Shown here piece after piece: positions 48,344-58,753 of a stretch of 64,000 nucleotides of DNA. Numbering within the stretch: position 1 is the first letter of the stretch; each line of letters begins with the position of its first letter. The notes beneath the pieces are model-generated. The model was not told the origin of the DNA, searched no databases, and saw only the letters and a list, made by a program, of their open reading frames with translations. This DNA comes from Austropuccinia psidii (Eukaryota; Basidiomycota; Pucciniomycetes; Pucciniales; Sphaerophragmiaceae), in NCBI GenBank assembly GCA_023105745.1, contig JALGQZ010000011.1:50392698-50456697 (forward strand), in the 5' to 3' direction. Made by a program: the position numbers and the translations under genes.

Positions 48344-49813
48344 TTATTGCATCTCCTTGATGTTTCTTGGTACTGGCTTTTTCAGTACTGCTTCTACTTT
48401 GTTCTGGTCAATTGCCAGACTAAGACCTGGGACTTGACGTCCTAGAGCTAGTAGCTCCTGTTGGCCAAAATTGCACTTTTTAAGTGAAAGTTCCAGATTT
48501 ATGGGTGTGCATTTACTTAGCACTCTGTCTATGTATTGCACACGGTCTTCCCATGTCTCTGAGTATATAATGATATCATCAATATATACTACCATCCAGC
48601 CTTCCAGCATTTCTTCTTGAAATATGGTGTCCATCATACTTTGGAAGTGGGCTGGTGCATTCTTGATGCCAAATGGCATCCTGGTGTAATAATACATGCC
48701 CATATGACATATGATTCTGAGTAATTTGATGGGGTTTGTTTTAACTCCATTCTGGTGGAAGCCTTTCATACAATCCATTTTGGTTATGAATTTGGCTTTT
48801 GCCAGTTTGTCTAATGCATGAGGTATCCTGGGTATAGGGTGCCTGTCAGCTTTGGTGTAGTTATTTAGAGCTCTGAAATCTCCACACAACCTAGACTTGC
48901 CATCATGCCAGGTGATCAGGACAGGAGTGGTAATTTCCACTATTTCATTATGTCCAATCTTTCTGATGACATCCATGTCCAGGAGTTCATTGATTTGTTT
49001 TTCAATTTCTTTCCTAGTTTCCAGACTTGCTGGGTAAGGAGGTCTCCTGAGCATGGGTGGATAAGGTCTTTCCACCTCCAGATATAGTTCTATATCATGG
49101 CCTTTAAGCTTTCCTAATGGTTCTTCACCAATGGCAAATGCTGGTCTATTCTTTCTCAGCATTTTCAGTAAGCTTAGTTTTTGTTTACTGGTGAGGGTAG
49201 TACTAAACTGTCCCTCTCTGAATTCATTCAGTAGTTCTTCCAGAGGGTCTTGGGAAGATATGTGGTATATATCAAGTGAAATTCTTTTTTCCTTGTTGGT
49301 ACCAATGGTAATGTGCCTGTTTTTACTATTGTAAATATCTATGCCATACATCCTCTGGTAATTGGTTCCCAGTAAAATCCCTTGGATGTGGGCATCATCA
49401 AGCACTAAAAGCTCTGGGTTGAGTCTGATATTACCCTTCCTATGGGGTATAATTATCTCTTTGATAATTTTCCCAATGGAAGTCATCTTCCATGCTGCAC
49501 TCTTGAAGTTCTTTGCTTTGGTGGGCAACAGCTGGTTTTCCCAGTTTGAGAAGTGGATTTCCAGATAATTTCTGGCCACTTTGGAGCAGTGTGCCCCACT
49601 GTTTATGATCAATGGGTTTTGAGCATTGTCAATGCAAACATTCATTTTTGTGGCCATCCCATGTATGTATGCCATTCCTTTGGTTGGTGTGACCAGGAAT
49701 GTTTGTGCATCTTGTTTGTGTTTGCACAAGTTTTTGTTGGCAGTGTCTTGTGGCATGCCTGCTTCTAACTGTATGTCCTGGATTTCTAGTGGTGTTTCGT
49801 CTTGGTATTCCAC
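48344..49813 (-). pseudogene. pol: Protease and reverse transcriptase of element 1c (489-codon open frame)
   Basis: The longest open piece of element 1c pol. The protease block reads INSGAHCS: the catalytic Asp of D-S-G is Asn (codon AAC, complement of 49,601-49,603), so the protease is inactive. RT motifs follow in order: RPYPPMLRRPPYPAS, TTPVLITWHDGKSRLCGDFR, KMDCMKGFHQ, YTRMPFGIKNAPAHFQSMMD and the YIDD box (VVYIDDIIIYSE), all intact. It ends at a stop in the connection/thumb region (NIKEMQ). RT copies the element RNA into DNA. Taken alone the RT domain looks functional, but the polyprotein around it is broken. Confidence 0.9.
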
Positions 49814-51392
49814 TAGAAATTCTTCTCTTGGGTCTTTCTCTTAATCATATTTTTCTCTGATGGCATCTCCCATAGAGTCTGAGTCAGAATCCTCTGTTGG
49901 GGATTCCTCCTCTGGGACTTTCTCAATGGCATAGACTTTTTTCTTTGCCTTTGGACAGTTGTTGGCATAGTGGTCTGTTGAGTCACAGTTGTGACAAGAA
50001 TTTTCTTCTTTGCCACTTCTGCCACTCTTTCTCTGGGCTTGTCTTTAAACTCCACCCTGAAAGGTTGTTTCTCCTTGAAAACACTGCTTTTATATGGGGT
50101 GTATTTCCCTATATTAGTTCTTTTCCCTACATATTGTAAGGAATTTGCAATGTCATCTAGAGTGCAATTGTGGTTGGATCTGAATTTTACTGCATTTTCT
50201 AGTTCTACTGGCATTTGTGTCAGGATTTTGTGATTCCTCATCTGAATGTTCATTTGAGGATCAATGGCTTCAAGTCTTTTATACTGTCTGAGACACCACT
50301 CATTGATCCTTGTCCACAGAGTATTTGTCATTTTCAAATGACATTGTCTTTTGCCATATTGAAGTACAATTGCTGTACTTTTGGATGATTTGACTCTTCC
50401 ACCATGTCCAGTTTCTTCTACCATTGATTTCTTTCATTTCTGTGTACCATATACTAGCATGTCCTTTAAATGCTGTATTAAGTCTAGCAGTAATCCAGTA
50501 GTCTGGTATGCTTGGTACATCAATGAAGAGTCTATCAATATAATCTATGAGTTCCATATGATCATATTCTCCAGTTCCAGAGAGTTTGGGCCAGCTTGAT
50601 GCCCCAGGAAGCTGTTTCAAGGCTTCCTTCTCTGAATAAGACATATTATTTACATCCTGGTATTGTGATGGAGATCTTGCCTTATTCATCAGCATGGCGT
50701 ATGGTTTGATGTCATCCTGATGATATGGATTATCCATAACATGGCCTTGTGGTTGGGGCTTCATGCTATGGTAGACATTAAACAGTTTGTTTATGTCTTA
50801 ATCCAGAAAATCCCTGTCCCTTTTGCTGTGGTGTTGTTCTTCAAAGACTAGATTCAGTCTTTTGTTGGTTTCTTCAGAGGCTTTGCTCAATTGAGCATGT
50901 CCTTCTTGAAGAGTTTTGACAATTTTATCCATGGAGGCTGTTAATATTTTCATCCTCTCATGGCTTGCTTCAAGTTCTGCAAACTGCTTTTGAGTTTTCT
51001 CGGAATATTGGGAAATTTGTAACCACAGTGCATCAGTGTTAAGGTTACTCTCAGGTGTGACAACATTGTGATCAATCTGAGTGGGGGTAATCTTTCTATT
51101 AATGGGACTACTGAGTATAGAGTTATTTACAGCTATTTATGGTTCTTGTGCACTTCTTTCACCAAATCCAACAGTTTCTGGATCATAGGGTCTGACTATT
51201 TCTTCCTCTGGCTGAAGGTGGTCTTGCTTTTGCCCTTGTATCCTTTTCATTGCCTGGAAACGTCCTGGGATTTTGAAGAATGGTGACTCTTGGCCACTGA
51301 TCTGTTGGTTTCTGAATGGTGTGAAGCCACTGGAGAGCTGATTTGGCCTGCTCTGTGTGAGCCTGAAGGAATCTGAGTATGCCCTGTCTGGG
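49814..51392 (-). pseudogene. gag: Gag of element 1c, C-terminal part
   Basis: From 51,392: disordered region (DPDRAYSDSFRLTQSRP), a stop after SAQEP (about 51,137), helical region (ELEASHERMK), another stop (FLD*DIN), then the Gag domain (50,300-50,764, GEYDHMELIDYIDRLFIDVP and WWKSQIIQKYSN). Near 49,985-50,030 a CCHC zinc knuckle (CHNCDSTDHYANNC, C-X2-C-X4-H-X4-C) is in a different frame from the preceding segment, showing a frameshift. Gag packages RNA. The amino end lies beyond element 2 at 61,682-62,142. Confidence 0.85.
51388..51392. other. Target-site duplication CTGGG, left
   Basis: The pentamer CTGGG immediately left of element 2 recurs at 61,677-61,681. Removing element 2 and one pentamer restores both reading frames of element 1c gag. 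Confidence 0.93.
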
Positions 51393-52152
51393 TCTAACAA
51401 CCACTCACCAGGGGTAAGGGTATTAATCAATACACCCACTCAAACACCTCAAATCAGCAAATCCAGTATCTGCATCAGCATTCAGTTTCAGCAATCTTCA
51501 TCCTGAAACATGCATACAGTTTGGTACATCAATACAGCCTGTCAATACCTGTACAGGTTGGATTCACCCAATACAGTTTCAATACACCATTATGAAACTG
51601 TATGATCACTCAAATACACCACACCTCTTGTACAGGTTCTGTACAGCTGTACAGGACCTGTATTGGCCAGACTCAACTCAATGATTCAATCCTCTCATGA
51701 AAATTCTTCTTCTGGATCAGGGCTGGTGTTTCTCACATATACCAGCCCCTCTTTCTCCCCCTGGGGACTTTTCCCCAGTTAATTAATTTAGTTTATTTAT
51801 TATTTTATAATTATTCTTATCCTTATTTTGGGTATTATAATTATTTGATTTTAAGTTAGTCTTTGCATTTCTCTCTTTGCCTGTGCAGTATGAGCTGGGT
51901 GGCCAAATCCTTATTAACCCTTCTCTTTTCATTCTGACATGTTAAAACAGTGGACTTGGACTTGTTTGTGGTTGGCTCTTCTATTTCTTATTCTTATTTC
52001 TTTGTTGCTGCTTTTCTCATATCTTTTATTGAGGTAATTCATTCCTTACACTCTTAAGTGTATTCCATCTTCCCATATCCTTGAGCCCTCCATAAGTGAG
52101 TACCAGTTTATTGAGTGCCAGGCCCTCTTCACTTTGAAGAGCCCCTGTGAGA
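51393..52152 (+). repeat. 5' LTR of element 2
   Basis: 760 bp, starting TCTAACAACC (the other LTR starts TGTAACAACC) and ending CCTGTGAGA (the other ends CCTGTGACA), so both terminal dinucleotides are mutated from TG...CA. It contains a cluster of TACAG/CTGTA motifs at 51,500-51,665 and the conserved AGTTAATTAATTTAG at 51,777-51,791, a candidate RNA start. Confidence 0.92.
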
Positions 52153-52168
52153 TTAAATGAATTAACTC
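52153..52168 (+). other. Primer-binding site, probably self-priming
   Basis: The bases directly after the LTR do not begin TGG as tRNA-primed sites do. Instead TAAATGAATTAACT (52,154-52,167) is complementary at 13 of 14 positions to AGTTAATTAATTTA in the LTR (51,777-51,790). Tf1/sushi-type chromoviruses are known to prime with the 5' end of their own RNA, which would place the RNA start at about 51,777. Confidence 0.6.
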
Positions 52169-52909
52169 ATATTTGATTCTTTCTTTCATTTATTTATATT
52201 CATTTTATCTTATTCATCAATTATGATCTCTTTTATGATTTAATTATCTTTAATGATTATGATTTTTTCTTTCTCATCAATTTCATCTCATTTATTTCAT
52301 TCATATGAAATTGATTTTTCTTCTTTCTTAATCATTGCTGACCATTTCATTCACTTCATTCATTTTATCAAATCAAATTTTTTCTGTGTTATCATTCAGG
52401 TTCTATTTAGGAATTATTGATTGGTTTAATTGATTGGATTATTCATTGGGATTCATTGGGTTTATTGATTCAGCAATTCAGGATTTTTTCATTGGATTGG
52501 ATTGATTGACTTTGAATTCTCAAGATATTTTATTGATCCTCAAGAATTGATTTTGATTATTGATTGATTTGACTCATCAAGATATTTGAATTGATTTCTG
52601 AAGATTTTGAAGTGATTGATTGATTCCTCAAGACCTTGATTTCATATTGAAGACACTGATTTATTGACTGATTGATCATTGATTGAATATTGATTGATTT
52701 TTGATTACTCAAGATTATTGATATTTAATTTGAATTTGATTTATTGTTGATTTTTGATTGAATTGATTGATTGTTGATTGAAGTTGATTTCACCTCAAGA
52801 ATTGAATTGATTCCTCAAGACTCATCAAGATTTATTGTGATTGATTTGGCCAAGTTCTGATTTCTGTTCTCAATACCATCAAGTTTCTTTTATTCAACTT
52901 CTGTTCATA
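52169..52909 (+). other. Untranslated leader of element 2
   Basis: 740 bases rich in TTGATTGATT, TCATTTAT and CAAGA phrases with no conserved frame. It probably holds packaging and translation signals, none of which I can define. Confidence 0.5.
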
Positions 52910-54271
52910 ATGTCAGTTCAGCATAGTCCCCCAGCAAAGAACACTAGATCCCAAAAAATCCCAGCTGTTCTTACTCCTACAATAAAGGCTCCTCTTGACT
53001 GCACACCATCAGTTCATCAACTGAGTGCAAATTTGGACAGAGGACCACCAATGGAAGGAGCAGCACCCTCAAGAAGAGGTGGAATGGAATCTAGAAGATC
53101 AAGATCCTTTTCTGGACTTTTGGGTGGCTATCCTGGCATGTCTGAAGGGGAAAGAGCAAGATTAGGGGAAGTTGAAGATGAAGAGGGGGAAGAGTCCATG
53201 GAAGAGGAAGATTCTGGGGAAACTGAAGTGGCAGATGCCTTGGCAAATGCTCCAGAGGTGCCTCAGGGTTCTAATCTAGCACTTTCTAGTCAACCTCTTG
53301 TCTCTAAAACTGATCCAAGTCTCCTCAAGATGATGGAGCAGATGACTCAATTCATGAGGCAACTCACTCAAGCAGTTGCTCCCAGGGACAATTCCAAAGC
53401 CCCTGCTTTCAAGACTCTATCCATGAAGGCACCTGATTCTTTTGATGGTACTCAAGCTCAGAAATTGAGAGGATTTATCCATTCCTTTCAATTAATCTTC
53501 CATAATGATCCAGCAAATTTCTTCTCTGACAGGAAGAAAGTTCTTTACTCAACTTCTTCTCTCACTGGTAGAGCTGGAAAGTGGATTGAACCCTATCTCT
53601 CAAATATTTCCAATGAAGACCCTTCCTACCTCCTCAATGATTGGCCATTATTTGAATCTCAATTATTCACTCTGTTTGGTGACCCCAATGAAGTCAGGAA
53701 AGCTGAACAAGAGTTGGACAATTTGAGGATGAAGGAGAGTGGTCATGTTTCCTTGTACATTGCAGATTTCAGAAGCTTAATGTCAAGAATTGGAGATTGG
53801 GGGGAAAGAGCTTATATCCATGTTTACAGAAGAGGATTGGCATCAAGATTATTGGATCAGTTGGCTTCTCACCGTGGAGATTTTGATAATCTTCAAGAAC
53901 TTATGGATGTCACTTTAGAGTTAGACACAAGATATCATGAGAGGCAAAAAGAAAAGGGTGGAAATCAAGAAAAGAAGCCTCCAGTCAATGGATCCAATCA
54001 ATCTAGGCCTCCTCAAAACTCATCTTCAAAGAGGCCTCACCAGAAGAAGAATAAGAAGGGAAAGCAGTTTCAATCTTCAAAGGACAAGCCTCATGCTGCT
54101 CTCCTCAATAAGGACAATAAATTGATTGGTTCTGAAAAGGACAGGAGGATTAAAGAGGGGTTGTGTACTTATTGTGGTGGAAAGCACCCAATTGAAAAAT
54201 GCTTCAAGAGACCTCAGAACAAGCCTGGGTCCTCATCAAGAGGCTTCCCTAGCAAGCAGGGAAAAGCCTGA
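52910..54271 (+). CDS. gag: Gag of element 2
   Basis: 453 residues from the ATG at 52,910 (MSVQHSPPAKNTRSQ); the frame is open further upstream but only through non-ATG codons. Residues 1-150 are disordered, with an acidic E/D-rich stretch. About 160-345 form the retrotransposon Gag domain (LRGFIHSFQLIFHNDP, GKWIEPYLSNI, WPLFESQLFTLFGDPNE, YIADFRSLMSRIGDWGERAY). A Lys-rich linker leads to the zinc knuckle CTYCGGKHPIEKC at 419-431 (C-X2-C-X3-H-X4-C, one residue shorter than the usual C-X2-C-X4-H-X4-C). Gag assembles the particle and binds RNA. No stop interrupts it. Pol follows in the -1 frame relative to gag. Confidence 0.92.
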   Translation: MSVQHSPPAKNTRSQKIPAVLTPTIKAPLDCTPSVHQLSANLDRGPPMEGAAPSRRGGMESRRSRSFSGLLGGYPGMSEGERARLGEVEDEEGEESMEEEDSGETEVADALANAPEVPQGSNLALSSQPLVSKTDPSLLKMMEQMTQFMRQLTQAVAPRDNSKAPAFKTLSMKAPDSFDGTQAQKLRGFIHSFQLIFHNDPANFFSDRKKVLYSTSSLTGRAGKWIEPYLSNISNEDPSYLLNDWPLFESQLFTLFGDPNEVRKAEQELDNLRMKESGHVSLYIADFRSLMSRIGDWGERAYIHVYRRGLASRLLDQLASHRGDFDNLQELMDVTLELDTRYHERQKEKGGNQEKKPPVNGSNQSRPPQNSSSKRPHQKKNKKGKQFQSSKDKPHAALLNKDNKLIGSEKDRRIKEGLCTYCGGKHPIEKCFKRPQNKPGSSSRGFPSKQGKA

Positions 54272-54285
54272 GTGGGAATCATGAT

Positions 54286-57200
54286 GTGTTCAATGGTTCC
54301 CACTTATTTCCTTCAAGAGCACAATTGTGCACTCTGAATACTAGTGTCAAGAAATCTTTAAAGTTTCTTATTTTTTCTTCTATCTCTGATATTTTTTATA
54401 GTATTCTCATTGATTCTGGTGCTACAAACTCTTTTATTGCAAAGAATTTTGTTCTCAAGTACTCATTGACTCTGTCAAAGCTCCCTGAAAAGATTCCTCT
54501 TTTCATTCTGGATTCTAATGAATCCCCCGCCTTGTTCATCACTCATTATACCAAGTGGGTAGTTGACTTGCCTTCCTTCCCAAGCTTTGAATGGGACTTC
54601 TTTATCATAGATTCACCCAAGGGAGAAGACCTGATATTGGGCTATGATTTCCTTTACCATTTTAATCCCATTATTGATTGCAAAAATGGACAGATCACCT
54701 ATGATTCTAGTCATAAGGATTCTAGTGGTATCATTCCTTCTACTAGTAATGACTTAGCCACTGCTGTCAACAGTGTTGCTCTGGTTGGTGAACTTAAGAC
54801 ACCTTCCCTTCCTTCTTCTGTCCATACCCCTTCCATCATTCCCTCTCAGTCATTACTTCCATTAAGAGATGAAGTCTTCAAAGAGATAAAGGATGTTGGA
54901 GAAGATGTTGCCATATCTTCACTTCATCTCTTTCAAGGGGATATGGACCTTCTTCCCTTATCTTTTCATGCATCCCTGGAGGAGCAGTGGGATGAGGAGG
55001 AAGAGCCAGAAGAAATTGAAACTGTGTTGAAGGTTGTCCCTCCTGCTTATCACCAATATTTGGATGTATTCTCCAAGGTGAAAGCAGAGAAACTTCCTCC
55101 ACACCGCGCCTGTGATCACCATATCGAATTGGAGGGTCTTCTACCTCCAATTGGTGTTATCTACTCCTTATCAAATCAAGAGTCAGAAACACTACAGGCC
55201 TACATTTCAGAGAATTTAGAGAAAGGTTTCATTAGACCAAGCTCCTCTTCAACAGGAGCACCTGTCCTTTTTGTCAAAAAAAAGGATGGAGGTCTTCGTT
55301 TGTGTGTTGACTACCGCAAACTCAATGCTGTCACTAGGAAGAACAGATACCCTGTTCCTCCTATGAACCAGCTCCTTACCGTATTCAACGGTTTCACTTT
55401 CTTCTCCAAGATAGATTTGCATGGTGCATATAACCTTCTGAGAATCAAAGAGGGGGATGAGCACTTAACCACCTTTAAAACCAAATATGGTAGTTATGAG
55501 TATTTGGTCATGCCATTTGGTTTGACCAATGCTCCTGCTTCTTTCCAGAATCTTGTGACTAATATATTTGCAGATTTCTTGGATGTGTTTGTTGTGGTTT
55601 ATCTAGATGATATTATGGTATGCTAAAGTTCTGAGGAAGAACATGTCAAACATGTGACCTCTGTCCTCCAAAGACTCAGAGAAAATAATTTATTTTCCAA
55701 AGCCTCCAGGTGTGTATTCCATGCCTCAAGTGTGGAATACTTGGGCTATGTTGTTTCAAGTGATGGCCTCAAGATGGATTCTTCAATAGTTCAGCAGATC
55801 CTTGATTGGCCTCAGCCCACAAACATCATAGCACTTCAATCCTTTCTTGGCTTTGCCAATTTTTGTTGTTGTTTCATTAAAAATTATTCCAAAAAAATCA
55901 CTTCTCTCACTTCCCTCCTTAAAAAAGATTCTCCTTTCATCTTCAATGAGGAAGCTCTTAGTCAGTTTCAAGCACTCAAAGAAGCTTTCACCTCTGCTCC
56001 TATCTTATCCCATTTCAATCCATCTCTACCTACTATTGTAGAGACTGATGCTTCTGATTATGCATTGGGAGCTGTACTGAGTCAGGTGAATGACTCAGGA
56101 AAGCACCCCATTGCATTTGATAGTTGCAAGCTTCTCCCAGCTGAGCTGAACTATGAAATTCATGACAAGGAACTCCTTGGCATAGTTTGGGCTCTCAAGC
56201 GCCGGAGAGCATTTCTTCTTTCTCTTTCCAATTCTTTTGAGGTCTTGACAGACCACTCTTCCTTGCAGTATTTCATGTCTTCCAAAGTTCTTACTCGTCG
56301 TCAGGCCCATTGGGCTGAATTTCTCTCAGAATTTCATTTCACTATCACTTACCGCCCAGGCAGGCTGGCCACTTTACCAGATGCCTTGTCACCTTGGGAC
56401 AACATGTACCCAGAGAGGGGGGTGAACTTCATCAGCAAGAATCCTCAAAATTTTCATCAAGTACTTAAGCAAGATGGAATTCAAGAGTCAAGATTCTTCT
56501 CAATCAAAGCGGAGATTTTCTCAGATTTAGTGGACAAGATTCAAAAAGAAGTATGGCAAGACAAAGACTATAAAGAAATACTCAAGCAACTAGCAAGAGG
56601 TGAATAAGCTCCAGTTTATTCTCTTGAACCTCAAGCCAAGTTATTATTTTTCAAAGATAGAGTGGTAATCCCAAGCAATGAAGAGCTTTAACTCGATATT
56701 CTTCAAAAGCGTCATGACTCACCATTGGCTGGCCATCCTGGCCAGGAGAAGACCCTCAAGCTCATCAAGAGGGATTTTTATTGGGCTGGCATGAATCAAT
56801 TCATCAAGGACTATGTGTCCTCATGTCAGCAATGTTCAAGAAAGAAGAACATTCATCACAAGAAGTTTGGATTACTCAAGCCTCTTTCAATTCCGTCTGG
56901 TCCTTGGAATTCATTATCAATGGACTTTATCACTCAATTGCCCTTGTCAAACAACTTTGACTCAATTCTAGTAGTTGTTCACAGGTTCTCAAAAATGGCA
57001 ATCTTCATTCCAGCTTATGGAACAATCACTGCTCTGGACTTAGCTCAAATTTTCATTAGTCATGTGTTTTCCAAGCATGGCCTTCCAGTCAGTATTGTCA
57101 GTGATAGAGGATCTTTATTTTTTTCATCATTTTGGACTCAATTATGTCAGCAGCTCAAGATATCAAGAGATCTTTCAGCTGCTTTTCACCCTGAAGCAGA

Positions 57201-57987
57201 GGGACAGACAGAGAGGGTAAATCAGATACTAGAACAGTACCTTTGGATGTATGTCAGCTATCATCAAGATGACTGGTACACCTGGCTCTCTCTGGCTGAA
57301 TTTGCCTATAATAATGCAGAACATTCATCAACCAAGCAATCACCTTTTTTCACCATTTATGGAACAAATCCCAGTTTTGACTCAATCCATATTTCTCAAG
57401 ACTCACCTGCTGGAAAGGTATCAACAAAACTCCAATCAGTACAGCAGGTTGTCAAAGAAGAATTAGAGTCAGCAATAATGAGATTCAAGAAGTATGCAGA
57501 TAGAAATAGGACAAGTCCACCTGATTTCCAACCTGGGGACAAAGTATGGCTAGCTTCCAAGAACATCAAGACAACAAGACCCACCAAGAAGTTATCAGAA
57601 AGATGGTTGGGACCTTTTGAAGTTCTGAAGAAGATTGGCAGCCATGAATATCACCTCAAGTTGCCTCAGCAATGGAAGTCATCTCACCCTGTCTTTCATG
57701 TGTCCTTATTAGAACCAGTTAAGCATTCAACTATCCCAAATCAACATCAATGGCCACCACCATCAATCCTAGTGGAGGAGCAAGAAGAATGGGAAGTGGC
57801 TCAGGTTCTGGACTCAAAGCTCAAAAGAGGTAAATTATGGTATCTTGTAGAGTGGAAAGGATTCAGTGAAGACCCAGAAAGAACCACTTGGGAACCAGCT
57901 TCCAACCTTACCAACTCACCAGACCTTGTTAAGGATTTCCATTCATTATATCCAGACAAGCCTGGTCCAATTACCTCAAGGGTTTGA
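54286..57987 (+). pseudogene. pol: Pol of element 2 (protease-RT-RNase H-integrase-chromodomain) with three stops
   Basis: One frame throughout, interrupted by TAA at 55,624-55,626, 56,605-56,607 and 56,689-56,691. Domains: protease (ILIDSGATNSFIA, near 54,410); RT (LCVDYRKLNAVTRKNRYPVP, KIDLHGAYN, VMPFGLTNAPASFQN, VVYLDDIMV); RNase H (ETDASDYALGAV, HDKELLGIVWALKR, VLTDHSSLQYF). Integrase has H-H-C-C (CQQC) and D, D-X35-E in SMDFITQ, VSDRGS and [11 protein letters not shown]-type HPETDGQ has become HPEAEGQ and VVVDR has become VVVHR. A GPY/F-like module and a C-terminal chromodomain follow (LWYLVEWKGFSEDPERTTWE). The first stop falls three codons after YLDD. There is no ATG at the frame start; the frame is open back into gag, suggesting -1 frameshifting for expression (inference). 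Confidence 0.92.
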
Positions 57988-57988
57988 T

Positions 57989-58140
57989 TTATGGTGCTTG
58001 GTGGGGAGAAAAAGTTATGAAAGTAAGTTCCTCTCCTGGAATGCACCTTTAAGGGGGTATTCTACCCATATGTTGCTGTAAGCATCACCTTGGACACTTT
58101 GTGAGCACTTGCCAATTCTTTGGACAGGTTCAGGAAGCAT
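57989..58140 (+). repeat. 3'-region repeat unit 1 of element 2
   Basis: Shares TATGGTGCTTGGTGGGGAG, AAGTAAGTTCC, TCTCCTGG and CATCACCTTGGACACT with unit 2 at 58,352-58,505 and with two units in element C. Lies directly after pol. Confidence 0.85.
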
Positions 58141-58269
58141 ACAACACCAATACCCTCCAATTTGGACCTTATCAAGATATGGCCAAATGTTTCTTTCTTT
58201 ATTTTCATTCTTTTCTCTTATTTATCATTTCAATTTATGCCAATCATTATGATTAAAGACATTCATTAC

Positions 58270-58350
58270 TTCAAGTCATTTATGGCAATTCATTTCAGAA
58301 GTCATTTATGGCGATTCATCTTAGAAGTCATTTATGGCAATTCTTTTCAA
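58270..58350 (+). repeat. Three 26-bp direct repeats
   Basis: AGAAGTCATTTATGGC(A/G)ATTC-type units repeat three times with period 26 between the two larger repeat units. Confidence 0.85.
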
Positions 58351-58351
58351 T

Positions 58352-58505
58352 TTTATGGTGCTTGGTGGGGAGTGGAAGTTACAAAAGTAAGTTCCATCTC
58401 CTGGTATGGATCCCTGAGGGTTCTACGTCTTGTAAAACATTACCTTGGCCACTCTGTGAGCATCAAATGCTTGGTTTTCCTTTTTGAGACACTTCTTGGC
58501 CAGAA
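58352..58505 (+). repeat. 3'-region repeat unit 2 of element 2
   Basis: Second copy of the unit at 57,989-58,140, with CATTACCTTGGCCACTCTGTGAGCA near its end. Overall identity between the units is moderate (perhaps 70%) with short fully conserved blocks. Confidence 0.85.
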
Positions 58506-58753
58506 TCAAGAAACTCACCACAAGAAGGACCAACCATCAGGATTTCTTCTTTATTTCCTTTCTTTACTCTCATTTTCTCTTATTCTTTCATTTTTCTTTC
58601 TTTCTTTACTTGTATAATTTTCTTTCTTTTATTTCTTTAAAGCAACACCCCTTCCCAAATCATGTATTGGGAGGTTCCATTATTTTTTCATTTTTTAGTA
58701 TTTATAAGAGTGGGGATAGAAGTCCAACCAAACACAAACAAGGAAAAGGAAAA

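Noticed and set aside
51137..51439. 100-codon - strand frame starting in the LTR of element 2 and running into gag of element 1c
   Set aside because: The first residues come from the inserted LTR; the fusion is an artefact of nesting. The gag part is annotated separately.
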